DNA of 64,000 nucleotides from Butyrivibrio sp. Su6 (GCF_900108105.1 NZ_FNUR01000002.1:350914-414913); one strand, 5' to 3'; positions 18,550-27,790 are shown, counted from the first letter of the stretch. A program made the numbers and translations. Notes: generated by a model from the letters alone, not told the origin.

Positions 18550-19722
18550 ATGCAGGAGATAAAAATCGCAGTAATAGGCAATAAAAAGGGTATTGAGGAT
18601 GTTTACAGAGCTATTAAATATCCTCAATTAGTTGATGCATCATATGTTTATGACGATTTTTTGGTGCTTACTGCGCCGAGGAATTTCCTAGATGGATACG
18701 AAATAATAATTGTTGCGTTCGAATTGGAATCTCTTAAAGGAAAAATATGGAATATTTTAAGCTGGAATTATGGCGATAGCGCTATGCTTATTGATTTTTA
18801 CAGGCTTAGGGAAGATTATACGCCAATTATGAGAGCGGATATTGAGATGAAAAGACCTAATTTAGATTATTATATGGGGGTAATATTAGGTATTTCTCAT
18901 GCTGAAGTTGGAATTATTTCAGGTAGACTCGGGAATGGGAAGTTTGCTAATCTGGCAGTTTCTGCGCAAGATATTTATTACAATTATAAAAGTTTAGAGT
19001 ATTGCTATTTAAACTATCCGGATAAATTAGTAAATCTTCAAACTGCCATAATTGATATGTTTGATTATAGCTATTTTGACTATGATTGTTCATTTTCTGA
19101 AAGTATGATCAAATATCTTTCAAGTGGGGGTATTGATTTTGATGAACACAATTTTAATAAAAACAAACATTTAGAAAAATATAACTATTCGGAATTGGTA
19201 AAGTTAGTATATGACGGATGGCATAGTAGAGAAAGTGATGAAATAAAAAATGTTTGGGAAAAACTCTTTTATCTTAGTATTGATAAACTTTATGGCGATG
19301 ATTTTTTTCCTATTCGTAACCAATTTTATAGATTTGAGGTGGTTTCTGACGATGATATTGAAAAGTTTAGGCTCGGTAGATATGTTAAAACGAAATTCGA
19401 GAATACATTAAACGATAATATAGAATATTTTGAAAAAACGCTTGAGTTATTATATGGGATTAATCCTGATATGAAGGTTTACTTGACTATTATCCCAAGA
19501 TTTTCCGGAGTATGGGCTAAAGAGGAAGAAATGATTGAACTATGGAAGAATTATTTTTACTCAGTATTAGATAGGGCAAGAGAAAAATATGAGTTTAAAT
19601 TATTGGACTATTCAAGAGATGACATTGCCCAAAATCGTGGATATTACTATGATAGTTCACATTTTAACTTTCTTGGAGCTTTGAAATTTACAGATATGTT
19701 AAATTCAGAAATAGATAAGTGA
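18550..19722 (+). CDS. Putative SGNH-like esterase/acyl hydrolase with N-terminal Rossmann-like domain
   Basis: I do not recognise this 390-residue protein as a whole. Residues 4-100 resemble a small Rossmann fold (IKIAVIGNKKGIED, EIIIVAFELESL). Residues from 108 read YMGVILGISHAEVGI, and the C-terminus has YYDSSHFNFLGALKF, which looks like the Asp-x-x-His of SGNH hydrolases, with GISH as a possible nucleophile block. This would fit removal or transfer of acyl groups on the glycan. Codons are more AT-rich (many TTA and ATA) than in its neighbours, suggesting a separate origin. The ribosome site (AGGAG at 18532-18536) is distant from the ATG. Confidence 0.5.
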   Translation: MQEIKIAVIGNKKGIEDVYRAIKYPQLVDASYVYDDFLVLTAPRNFLDGYEIIIVAFELESLKGKIWNILSWNYGDSAMLIDFYRLREDYTPIMRADIEMKRPNLDYYMGVILGISHAEVGIISGRLGNGKFANLAVSAQDIYYNYKSLEYCYLNYPDKLVNLQTAIIDMFDYSYFDYDCSFSESMIKYLSSGGIDFDEHNFNKNKHLEKYNYSELVKLVYDGWHSRESDEIKNVWEKLFYLSIDKLYGDDFFPIRNQFYRFEVVSDDDIEKFRLGRYVKTKFENTLNDNIEYFEKTLELLYGINPDMKVYLTIIPRFSGVWAKEEEMIELWKNYFYSVLDRAREKYEFKLLDYSRDDIAQNRGYYYDSSHFNFLGALKFTDMLNSEIDK

Positions 19723-19774
19723 AAAAGCTTCTGAGTAGTTGTTGATAATAGTTTTCAAGAATAGGAGGTTCGTA

Positions 19775-20401
19775 ATGCAGATACTTGCGCACCGGGGATT
19801 TTGGAAAACAGTAGAAGAGAAAAATACACTGGAAAGCTTCAGGCGTGCTTTTGAAAATGGCTATGGCATAGAGACTGACATCAGAGACTATGAAGAAAAG
19901 CTTGTCGTATCACATAATGTAGCCACCAAAGAGTGTTTTTCTTTTGATGAAGTTTTGAAGCTGTATTCAGAGATGAATATGAATACGCCGCTGGCTATTA
20001 ATATTAAAGCAGATGGCATTCAGAATCTGCTAAGAGCAGATTTGGAAAAATATAATATTCAAAATTGCTTTGTCTTTGATATGTCTATTCCTGAGCAGGT
20101 AGTGTACCACAAGCAGGAGTTTAATGTTTTCACAAGGATGAGTGAGTATGAAAAAGAACCGGTTCTTTTGGAAAAGTCTCATGGTGTGTGGATGGACGAA
20201 TGGGAAAATTCCTGGATCAGTGAGAAAGTAATCGATCAGATGAGGCAGCAGGGCAAGAAGGTTTCTATTATTTCACCGGAGATACATGGACGGGATAAGG
20301 CAAATATGTGGAAATTCCTAAAAAAATACGTAGATGATGCCGATGTAATGTTATGTACAGATACACCGGCGGAAGCGGAGGAATATTTCTATGGGAACTA
20401 A
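19775..20401 (+). CDS. Glycerophosphodiester phosphodiesterase-like protein
   Basis: This short, 208-residue GDPD-type TIM barrel has ILAHRGFW (His6, Arg7), NTLESFRRAFENGYGIETDI (Glu33, Asp35) and LVVSHN (His47), the metal and acid-base residues of the family. It has no signal peptide, so it acts in the cytoplasm, perhaps on a polyol-phosphate diester or cyclic phosphate made in this pathway rather than on exported lipid products. AGGAGG at 19763-19768 sets the ATG at 19775; an upstream start at 19739 is not supported. The stop overlaps the next gene by 11 bases, coupling it to a sugar-phosphate mutase-like HAD gene. Confidence 0.72.
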   Translation: MQILAHRGFWKTVEEKNTLESFRRAFENGYGIETDIRDYEEKLVVSHNVATKECFSFDEVLKLYSEMNMNTPLAINIKADGIQNLLRADLEKYNIQNCFVFDMSIPEQVVYHKQEFNVFTRMSEYEKEPVLLEKSHGVWMDEWENSWISEKVIDQMRQQGKKVSIISPEIHGRDKANMWKFLKKYVDDADVMLCTDTPAEAEEYFYGN

Positions 20402-21053
20402 GATCAAAGCGATTCTTTTTGACATGGATGGCGTACTGATCGATGCCAAGGACTGGCATTATGAATCGCTAAATAAGGCACTGGGATTATTTGGGCTAGG
20501 CATAAGCAGATACGACCATCTTCACACATTTGACGGACTTCCGACAAAAGAGAAGCTAAAAATGTTGAGTGAACAGTACTATCTTCCTGAAGAACTACAT
20601 CCTTTTTTAAATCAGCTTAAACAAAAATATACTATGGAAGAGACTGCACTTAAATGTCGGCCTATGTTTCATCACGAGTATGCATTATCTAGACTTCATG
20701 CTAAAGGATATAAAATTGCAGTTTGTTCCAACAGTGTGAGGGCTACGATAGAAAATATGATGCGCATGTCTAATTTGGAAAAATATATTGATCTTTATGT
20801 ATCCAATGAAGATGTTGTAAAAGCAAAACCGGATCCAGAGATGTATAACGTGACAATTCGAAAGTTTGAATTAAAACCTGAAGAGTGTCTTGTGGTTGAG
20901 GATAACCCTAAAGGAGTTCAGGCAGGAAGAGATAGCGGAGCATATGTTTTGGCTGTGGAAACAGTGTATGACGTCAATTATGAAAATATCTCACAAATGA
21001 TAAAAAAATGTGAAAATGGCGAGGTTCAAAGAAAGGAGGTCATAAATGAATAA
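20391..21053 (+). CDS. HAD-superfamily hydrolase, beta-phosphoglucomutase type
   Basis: The 220-residue protein has AILFDMDGVLIDAKDWHYES (nucleophile Asp11, Asp13), a helical cap, AVCSNSVRATIENM (motif II), VKAKPDPEMY (motif III Lys) and CLVVEDNPKGVQAG (motif IV). This is the class that includes beta-phosphoglucomutase and sugar-1- or polyol-phosphate phosphatases. Next to two nucleotidyltransferases it probably prepares or recycles a sugar phosphate. It overlaps the preceding gene by 11 bases and the next by 8, so the genes are translationally coupled. Mutase versus phosphatase cannot be decided by eye. Confidence 0.8.
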   Translation: MGTKIKAILFDMDGVLIDAKDWHYESLNKALGLFGLGISRYDHLHTFDGLPTKEKLKMLSEQYYLPEELHPFLNQLKQKYTMEETALKCRPMFHHEYALSRLHAKGYKIAVCSNSVRATIENMMRMSNLEKYIDLYVSNEDVVKAKPDPEMYNVTIRKFELKPEECLVVEDNPKGVQAGRDSGAYVLAVETVYDVNYENISQMIKKCENGEVQRKEVINE

Positions 21054-21768
21054 TATACTGATCCCCTCTATGGGTAAGTCATTGTTCTTTAAGGACTCTT
21101 TTTTTCCAAAGCCTATGATTGAAATAGAAGGTAAGACCATGCTTGAGCAGGTGGTTGAAAACTTTTTTAGACTTGAAGATAAGCATTTTGTATTCGTTTT
21201 TGATAAGAAAGATTGCGCTGAATTTCATTTAGATGATTCAGCCAGGATACTTACAGGAAATGATACAGATATAGTTATTCTTGGGGCACAGACAGCAGGA
21301 GCATTGTGCACTTGCCTAATGGCTATTCAGAGTATCAATAATAATGAACCTCTCATAATCACAAATTGTGACCAGACTATCGATGTGGATTATAACGATG
21401 TTCTGAAACACTTTAGTGAAAACGATGTTGATGCAGGCGTTATCACCTTTGACAGCATTCATCCAAGATGGAGTTATGCCAAGATCATAGACGGAGAAGT
21501 GGTGGAAGTGGCTGAAAAAAGACCATTATCAAAGCATGCTATAGCAGGATTCTATTATTTTAAGAAAGGAAGGGATTTTGTTGAGGCAGCAAAAAAAGTA
21601 ATACTTAAGGATAACAATTATAACGGCAATTATTATATTTCAGCATCACTTAATGAAATAATCCTTGACGGAGGAAAAGTTGGCTTTTATGAGGTTGCAA
21701 GGGATCAGTATAATACCTTCTATTCTCCAGAAAAAATTAAGGAATATGAAGATAAAAGGAGATTCTAG
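21046..21768 (+). CDS. Sugar-phosphate nucleotidyltransferase-like protein, atypical glycine loop
   Basis: This 240-residue protein has the fold of hexose-1-phosphate nucleotidyltransferases: FFPKPMIEIEGKTMLEQVVE, LIITNCDQTIDVDY (the N-x-D-Q metal site), HPRWSYAKI and YYISASLNEI. The signature loop, normally rich in glycine with an arginine, reads PSMGKSLFFKDS, so the pyrophosphorylase loop is altered. It resembles the intact gene at 22099-22815 throughout and may be an inactivated or regulatory partner, or use another substrate. An AAAGGAGG site precedes the ATG. Confidence 0.75.
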   Translation: MNNILIPSMGKSLFFKDSFFPKPMIEIEGKTMLEQVVENFFRLEDKHFVFVFDKKDCAEFHLDDSARILTGNDTDIVILGAQTAGALCTCLMAIQSINNNEPLIITNCDQTIDVDYNDVLKHFSENDVDAGVITFDSIHPRWSYAKIIDGEVVEVAEKRPLSKHAIAGFYYFKKGRDFVEAAKKVILKDNNYNGNYYISASLNEIILDGGKVGFYEVARDQYNTFYSPEKIKEYEDKRRF

Positions 21769-22095
21769 ATGAAGGTTGAAAAATTAGATGATATGACTAA
21801 GGGGTGGTTTATTGGGAATTTTGAACCTAGTCTCTATAAAACAAATGACGTAGAAGTTGCGGTTAAGAACTACAAAGCAGGAGATTATGAAGACAAACAC
21901 TATCATAAGATTGCTACAGAGTTTACGCTTGTGACAAAAGGAAAAGTAAAAATGTTTGATACTGAGTTTTCAGAGGGTGACATCATCGTGGTTGAACCCG
22001 GTGATGCTACTGATTTTACTGCAATTACTGATGCTCAAAATGTGGTAGTTAAGATTCCCGGAGCTAACAACGATAAATACCTTACGGAGGGCTAA
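21769..22095 (+). CDS. Small cupin-domain protein
   Basis: This 108-residue single cupin has GDYEDKHYHKIATEFTLV (HxHxxxxE-type metal motif 1) and GDIIVVEPGDATDF (motif 2). Such cupins bind sugars or sugar phosphates and may isomerise or sense them. Its start codon follows directly on the stop of the upstream nucleotidyltransferase, and its stop is three bases before the next one, so it is sandwiched between two activation enzymes. A role as regulator or isomerase of the activated sugar is inferred from position only. Confidence 0.75.
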   Translation: MKVEKLDDMTKGWFIGNFEPSLYKTNDVEVAVKNYKAGDYEDKHYHKIATEFTLVTKGKVKMFDTEFSEGDIIVVEPGDATDFTAITDAQNVVVKIPGANNDKYLTEG

Positions 22096-22098
22096 AAT

Positions 22099-22815
22099 AT
22101 GCTAAATATAGTGATTCCTATGGCTGGTAGAGGCAGCAGATTTGCAGATGCTGGTTATAAGGTTCCCAAACCTCTTATTGACGTTAATGGCAAGCCTATG
22201 ATCGAGGTTGTTACAGACAATATAAGACCTACCTGTGACCATAGGTTTATCTATATTTGTCAGGCAGAGCATCTTGTAAAATATGATCTTGAAAAAGAAC
22301 TAAAGCGAATGGCAGGGGACCCTGTGATCATAACTATAGATCACATCACGGAGGGGGCAGCTTGTACTGTTTTGTTGGCCGAAAAATATATAGATAACGA
22401 TGATGAAATGATGATAGCAAACAGTGACCAGTATGTTGATACTGTAATTGATGAATATCTGGAGCATCTATATGACAACGATGGGCTGATCATGACTATG
22501 CCTGCTAATCATCCAAAATGGAGTTACATAAAATATGATGATAATGGATTTGTAACAGAGGTAAGAGAGAAAGAAGTGATTTCAAATGAAGCTACTGTGG
22601 GAATTTATAATTATAAGCACGGTAGGGACTTTGTTAAGTATGCTCATCAAATGATAGATAAAAATATCAGAGTAAACAATGAGTTTTATGTGGCTCCTGT
22701 TTATAACGAAATGATTGCAGATGGTAAAAAAATAGTGTATTGCAACGTGGGGCAGAAGATGCATGGACTTGGAACGCCAGAGGATCTGAATTTGTTTTTG
22801 TCATTAAAAAGATGA
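22099..22815 (+). CDS. Sugar-phosphate nucleotidyltransferase
   Basis: The 238-residue protein starts NIVIPMAGRGSRFADAGY followed by PKPLIDVNGKPMIEVV, an almost canonical nucleotide-binding loop. MIANSDQYVD carries the metal-binding acidic site, and HPKWSYIKYDD and NEFYVAPVYNEMI match the family. It probably joins NTP to a sugar or polyol phosphate produced by the upstream HAD enzyme. The nucleotide is not decidable; related loci use CTP or UTP. The ribosome site is ACGGAGGG. It overlaps no neighbour and is followed by a GT2 gene. Confidence 0.85.
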   Translation: MLNIVIPMAGRGSRFADAGYKVPKPLIDVNGKPMIEVVTDNIRPTCDHRFIYICQAEHLVKYDLEKELKRMAGDPVIITIDHITEGAACTVLLAEKYIDNDDEMMIANSDQYVDTVIDEYLEHLYDNDGLIMTMPANHPKWSYIKYDDNGFVTEVREKEVISNEATVGIYNYKHGRDFVKYAHQMIDKNIRVNNEFYVAPVYNEMIADGKKIVYCNVGQKMHGLGTPEDLNLFLSLKR

Positions 22816-22823
22816 GGAATAGC

Positions 22824-23855
22824 ATGGACTCTAAAGCTGGACAAATGAAAAAAGTAAGCATAATCGTACCTGCATATAATTCCGGTAAAACTCTTACCAG
22901 ATGCCTTACAAGCCTTGTAAATCAGACACTTCAAGATATAGAAATAATCATAATAAATGACGCTTCAAGCGATAATACCTGGGAGATAATGCGAAGCTGT
23001 AAAGAGCAGTTTCCTGATAAAGTAGTCATAATTGATGGAAAAATTAATAGAGGAAGCGGAGGAGCAAGAAATCAGGGCTTTGATGTAGCTACAGGAGAAT
23101 ATATTGGACTTGTTGATAGTGATGATTATGTTGCGTCAACTATGTATGAACTTTTGTACAATAAAGCCAAAGAAGGCGGATATGACATTGTTGATACAGG
23201 TTTTTATAGTGAATCCAAAGATACAGCAACGTTGTACACAGGAGATAACCTGACTGGTTATCTTGATGATGATAAGAGAAAAGCACTTATTGCCTGTGGC
23301 GGGTACCTGGTTACTAAAATATTTAAAAGAGAATTATGGGAAGAGCCTCAGATTAGAATGAGAGAAAATATAAGGTGCCTGGAAGATACAGAGATTCTTA
23401 TTTATATGTTTATGCGCGCAGGTAGTATTGGAAATGTTAAAGAAGTTCTTTATAACTATTGCGATATAGAAGGATCTGCCACTAAAACGCTGGATCTGAA
23501 CACATATTTTGATTCTATTTATGGAGCAATTAGGGCTACATATGATCGATGTCATGAGCTGCCTTCATATGAAGAATGCAAGAAGATAATAGAGTATGCA
23601 ATGACTAGAATGTATTCTTTTGGAGTTAACAGGTGTATACATGATCAGATTGTAAGGTATGGAGCAAGCACAGAAAAAATAAGCAAATACTTTGATGATT
23701 GCGGCAAGAATGAGGAAGGCTTGCTTAAGAAGTTATCAGTCCTTAAAAACGAAGTTATTACAATCCCATACGATCAAAATGAAGAGGTAAAAAACAGAAT
23801 TGCTGAGTTGGATGTCGGAATTATAAAAGAATGCGATAAAAGATTTGCGAAATGA
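22824..23855 (+). CDS. GT2-family glycosyltransferase
   Basis: This 343-residue GT-A enzyme has VSIIVPAYNSGKTLTRCLTS from residue 11, IIIINDASSDNT at 41-52, GSGGARNQGFDVATGEYIG, and LVDSDDY with DSDD at 98-101. It ends without membrane segments. The reading frame is open from 22740, but that part overlaps the upstream gene; GAGGA at 22814-22818 places the ATG at 22824. The position after the activation cassette suggests that it uses the activated sugar made there. Confidence 0.87.
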   Translation: MDSKAGQMKKVSIIVPAYNSGKTLTRCLTSLVNQTLQDIEIIIINDASSDNTWEIMRSCKEQFPDKVVIIDGKINRGSGGARNQGFDVATGEYIGLVDSDDYVASTMYELLYNKAKEGGYDIVDTGFYSESKDTATLYTGDNLTGYLDDDKRKALIACGGYLVTKIFKRELWEEPQIRMRENIRCLEDTEILIYMFMRAGSIGNVKEVLYNYCDIEGSATKTLDLNTYFDSIYGAIRATYDRCHELPSYEECKKIIEYAMTRMYSFGVNRCIHDQIVRYGASTEKISKYFDDCGKNEEGLLKKLSVLKNEVITIPYDQNEEVKNRIAELDVGIIKECDKRFAK

Positions 23856-23888
23856 AATGGAACAGGAAAAAGGGTGAATAAGTAATAG

Positions 23889-25037
23889 ATGAATATACTT
23901 CTTTATGATTTTCTAAATTCCTATATTCAATATGATCTTGTGTATTTTTTGCAGAAGGCAGGACATAAGTGCAACAGCATTCCTTATGCGCAGGAGGTCG
24001 ATAAATATAATGATGATGTTTTCATGAGCAGGATGGAAAAAGATCTATCTGAGAGCAATTATGATCTTGTTTTTACAACAAATTTTTGGCCGGTAGTTTC
24101 TAAAGTTTGTAAGAAGCATGATATCAGGTACATTTCATGGTTTTTTGATAGTCCTCCCAATCTACCCACTGCAGAATGTATGGACTATGAATGCAACAAA
24201 ATTTTTTTCTTTGCGAGAGCAGATTATGAGAGATACAAAAAATTAGGACTTGATAATATCTACTATCTTCCACTTGCAGTTAATATCAAGAGGCTGGATG
24301 CTATAGAAACTGACTATGGCAGATATGGGTGCGATGTTTCTTTTGTCGGAAGGCTGTATGAATCAATGCTGCCACAATTAATGGCACATATGGATGAATA
24401 TCAAAAAGGATATATTGACGGAGCTATCAAAGCACAACTTCAGCTGTATGGCGCATATATCATTGATGATGTTATTTCAGAAGAGTTTACAGAAAAAGTA
24501 AGACAACGTTATAGAAGCCTGTCAGAAAATGCAATTCAGGTAAACCAAAAGGAACTATGCTGGGCTGTGGCTGCTTACTTGACGCATCTTGAAAGAATGA
24601 CTCTTCTTAGTTTTTTGTCCAAAGATCACCAACTTAAGCTTTATACTCATGAGCTTTCAGATAATGAAAGAGAACTACTTGCAAATGTAGAATTTGAAGG
24701 ACCGGTAGACTATTTGAAAGAAATGCCACAAGTATTTAAAGCAAGTAAAGTTAATCTTTGTCCTGTTCTTAAGGCTAATCGGTCAGGAATTCCATTAAGG
24801 GCTCTGGATATTATGGGCTGCGGAGGATTTCTTTTATCCAGCTTTCAACCTGAAATATATGAGTATTTCAGTGATGGAGAAGAGTGCATCTTATATGAAT
24901 CATTGGAGGATGCAGTTGCCAAAACTGAATTCTACTTGCGAAACGACGATTTAAGAAGAAAAATTGCTGCGGCCGGGCAAGAAAAGATAGAGAAAAACTT
25001 TAGATATGAAGATAGAATTGCTGAACTTTTAAGCTAA
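23889..25037 (+). CDS. DUF3880/CgeB-like glycosyltransferase, copy 3
   Basis: The product has 382 residues and is the third paralogue of this family here: LVFTTNFWPVVSKVCKKHD, ISWFFDSPPNL, then CDVSFVGRLYES, SKVNLCPVLKANRSGIPLRA and DIMGCGGFLLSSFQPEI. It is nearest in sequence to the copy at 15048, judged by eye. The ribosome site is weak (AGGGTGAATAAG). It precedes the LicD fusion gene, with 28 bases between. Confidence 0.82.
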   Translation: MNILLYDFLNSYIQYDLVYFLQKAGHKCNSIPYAQEVDKYNDDVFMSRMEKDLSESNYDLVFTTNFWPVVSKVCKKHDIRYISWFFDSPPNLPTAECMDYECNKIFFFARADYERYKKLGLDNIYYLPLAVNIKRLDAIETDYGRYGCDVSFVGRLYESMLPQLMAHMDEYQKGYIDGAIKAQLQLYGAYIIDDVISEEFTEKVRQRYRSLSENAIQVNQKELCWAVAAYLTHLERMTLLSFLSKDHQLKLYTHELSDNERELLANVEFEGPVDYLKEMPQVFKASKVNLCPVLKANRSGIPLRALDIMGCGGFLLSSFQPEIYEYFSDGEECILYESLEDAVAKTEFYLRNDDLRRKIAAAGQEKIEKNFRYEDRIAELLS

Positions 25038-25065
25038 ACAAAACTATACATGAGCTGATAGTCAA

Positions 25066-27066
25066 ATGGAGAGAATAGAAAGATTTTCAATTGAAAATAT
25101 TGATTTTTCATCAGATTTTTTTTATGACGAAGTCCGAGAAGGATTCTTTGTCACAACAATGATGAAGCGCTATTGGGCAGTACAACTTAAAGTGCTTTCT
25201 CATATTGCGCGAATTTGTAATGAACATAATATCAAGTGGTATGCAGATTATGGAACTTTGATTGGGACAGTAAGACATGAAGGTTATATTCCATGGGATG
25301 ATGATCTTGATATATGTATGTTAAGACCGGATTGGCTTAGATTTTTTGAGATTGCTGAAAAAGAGCTTCCAGAAGAGTATGAGATTCTTACTATTGGCAC
25401 TCAAAAAGGATATAGTGAGATTACCGGAAGAGTAGTTAATAGCCATGCAATAGATTATAGTCAGGAGCATATGAGAGAGTATTATGGCTGTCCATATGTT
25501 GCAGGAGTAGATATTTTTCCATTGGATGGAGTATATGATGATCCTATAAAGGAAGCTGATAGGATACAGCGTGTCAGGGATGTGTCGGCTGAAATGTCGT
25601 TACTAAAGTCCACCGGTGAAATAAATTCTGATAAATATTGGTCTCTTTTAATGAAAATTGAAGCATTATATAGTGAGCGTTCTTGTTATGATGCTGAGAA
25701 CGTTGCGTTCATGCCTTTCTTTGTATCAGATGGAAGTCATAAATATTCGAAGGAAATATATGATAGTATTGTCAGGCTACCTTTTGAAAATACATTTATG
25801 AACGTTATGGCGAGATATGACGAGAAATTGCTTGCTGATTATGGAGACTATATGCGTATTATTAAGGGCGGTGGGCTTCATGATTATCCGGTATATTCCG
25901 GTCAGCAGGAAATTTTGAAAAATAGTATTGGTCATAATCCGTTTTGTTATACATTGAACTATCATGAGTTGTTATCATCGGTACAACGCTATGCATTAAA
26001 ACTTGTGTCACCTGAAACTGTGCTCAAAAGAAAGATTGTAGCTCTTTTACCGGTAAGAACTGCTTGGTGGAATACTATGAAACCGCTTTGGGAATTCTAT
26101 TCTTCGAATTCTGAGGAGTATGAAGTCCATGTGCTTCCAATATTTTATTTCGATTGTGATTTTGATGGCAATATTGGTCAAAAGCATGATGATCATAATA
26201 AGTTTGCACAAAATGTACCTGTTGAAGATTGCGAGAAGTTCGATTTTGTTGGAATTCACCCCGATATAATTGTGACTCAGGTTCCTTTTGATGGATATAA
26301 TACCAGCTTTTCTGTTCATGAGTTTTTTTATTCATCCAATCTTAAAGAATATACTGATGAACTGATTTATGTGCCTTGCTATGATATTGAGGACCCGTCA
26401 GAAAAGGAAGAGAAGGCTGAAAGTGCGATCACCACGCTGGTGGAACAGCCGGCAGTTATATGTGCGGATAGGGTGGTATTACAGTCTGATAAACAAAAAG
26501 AGATTTATTTTAACAGACTTATAGAGCTTACAGGTGAAAATACTCGAAATTACTGGGAACATAAGATCATTACCATAAGAGAGTATTGTGGTGATAAAGA
26601 GCTATCTGATGAATCTGCGAGTAAAGAGAATAGTGTAGACATATTTGAAAACATTTCAGATGCTGCTGATAGCGAGTGGGAAAAAATTGTAGAAATTGCT
26701 AAAGGAAGAAAAATCATAATTTACTACATTTCTATTAGTATGCTTCTTAAGGGGAAGGAAAAGTCAATTAAGAAGATAAAGAAATCGCTTGATAGTTTTG
26801 CCGAGGAACAGAAAAAAATAATTGCAGTTGTTGTTCCTCAGGAGGCAATTATTTCCCAATTAGAAGATATTAATAGCGAATTATGGTCTGAGTTCAGTGA
26901 ACTTATGACAAGCTTAGATAGTTACCACAATTGCTTCTATGACCCAAAGGGTACTTCTATTGGGTATATGGATAATTGGGATGCTTTCTACGGAGATCCG
27001 GGATATATTCCGAAGGAGTGTGCTAGGAAAGGAATCCCAGTAATGATACAGAATGTGGATTGCTGA
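25066..27066 (+). CDS. LicD phosphotransferase fused to a TagF/TagB-like GT-B domain
   Basis: Residues 40-260 are a LicD domain: WYADYGTLIGTVRHEGYI and PWDDDLDI at 76-83, the nucleotidyltransferase-fold acidic cluster. LicD proteins transfer phosphocholine or similar phosphoryl groups from CDP-linked donors to surface sugars. Residues 320-666 (IVALLPVRTAWWNTM, HPDIIVTQVPFDGYNTS, EFFYSSNLKEYT, IYVPCY) resemble the N-terminal half of CDP-glycerol glycerophosphotransferases. The two parts may bind donor and acceptor, or the second may be a scaffold. A paralogue with the same order is encoded on the opposite strand at 27798-29642. Confidence 0.8.
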   Translation: MERIERFSIENIDFSSDFFYDEVREGFFVTTMMKRYWAVQLKVLSHIARICNEHNIKWYADYGTLIGTVRHEGYIPWDDDLDICMLRPDWLRFFEIAEKELPEEYEILTIGTQKGYSEITGRVVNSHAIDYSQEHMREYYGCPYVAGVDIFPLDGVYDDPIKEADRIQRVRDVSAEMSLLKSTGEINSDKYWSLLMKIEALYSERSCYDAENVAFMPFFVSDGSHKYSKEIYDSIVRLPFENTFMNVMARYDEKLLADYGDYMRIIKGGGLHDYPVYSGQQEILKNSIGHNPFCYTLNYHELLSSVQRYALKLVSPETVLKRKIVALLPVRTAWWNTMKPLWEFYSSNSEEYEVHVLPIFYFDCDFDGNIGQKHDDHNKFAQNVPVEDCEKFDFVGIHPDIIVTQVPFDGYNTSFSVHEFFYSSNLKEYTDELIYVPCYDIEDPSEKEEKAESAITTLVEQPAVICADRVVLQSDKQKEIYFNRLIELTGENTRNYWEHKIITIREYCGDKELSDESASKENSVDIFENISDAADSEWEKIVEIAKGRKIIIYYISISMLLKGKEKSIKKIKKSLDSFAEEQKKIIAVVVPQEAIISQLEDINSELWSEFSELMTSLDSYHNCFYDPKGTSIGYMDNWDAFYGDPGYIPKECARKGIPVMIQNVDC

Positions 27067-27103
27067 TCATTTTGTGCGAACTATTATGAATGAGGGTGTG
27101 ATA

Positions 27104-27790
27104 ATGAAGAATGATTTTTTGCTTACTGCTTCAATGATGTGTGCGGATTTCGGAAACCTTGAAAGGGAAGTTCGTGATCTTGAGGCAGCAGGAATTGATT
27201 CTTTTCATATTGATATAATGGATGGTCGTTATGTGAACAATTTCGCCATGTCTCTGTATGATATGGAGTGTATTGCGAGGCTGACCAAAAAACCTCTGGA
27301 TGTGCACCTTATGATAGAACATCCCAGGAACAGTATAAGCATTTTTCTAAATGAGCTCAGACCCGGGGATACTGTGTATATTCATCCTGAAGCTGAGTAT
27401 CATCCGTCAGCAACAATCCAGAAGATTATAGATGCCGGGATGCATCCCGGGATAGCTATAAATCCCGGAACCAGTGTTGAAACAATAAAAGAACTTTTGA
27501 GAATTGTGGACAGCGTGCTTGTAATGGCTGTAAATCCGGGGAATGCCAGCCAGATGTTTTTGCCCTTTGTAGGTGAAAAGATAGAACAACTAATCAAACT
27601 TAGAGATAAAATGGGCTTCAAACTCTTTTGGGATGGAGCCTGCGGAGCAGATAAGATAAAAAAATATGCGCCCCATGGAGTTGATGGGTTTGTGTTGGGG
27701 ACAACAGTTCTTTTTGAACAAAAAAGAACTTACAAAGAAACTATTGATGCTATAAGGAAGCTGGATTTTGATTATTTACAGCATAAGTGA
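27104..27790 (+). CDS. Ribulose-phosphate 3-epimerase family enzyme
   Basis: This 228-residue TIM barrel has FHIDIMDGRYV (His35, Asp37), LDVHLMI (His68), HPGIAINPGTSVETI, LVMAVNPG and LFWDGACGADKI (Asp177), so all four metal ligands expected for the family are present. It should interconvert C3 epimers of a ketose phosphate: ribulose-5-P/xylulose-5-P, or allulose-6-P/fructose-6-P as in AlsE. The WDGACG segment replaces the usual VDGG, hinting at a non-housekeeping substrate. GAGGG at 27092-27096 supports the ATG at 27104. Its place between two LicD fusions suggests that it feeds glycan precursor synthesis. Confidence 0.85.
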   Translation: MKNDFLLTASMMCADFGNLEREVRDLEAAGIDSFHIDIMDGRYVNNFAMSLYDMECIARLTKKPLDVHLMIEHPRNSISIFLNELRPGDTVYIHPEAEYHPSATIQKIIDAGMHPGIAINPGTSVETIKELLRIVDSVLVMAVNPGNASQMFLPFVGEKIEQLIKLRDKMGFKLFWDGACGADKIKKYAPHGVDGFVLGTTVLFEQKRTYKETIDAIRKLDFDYLQHK

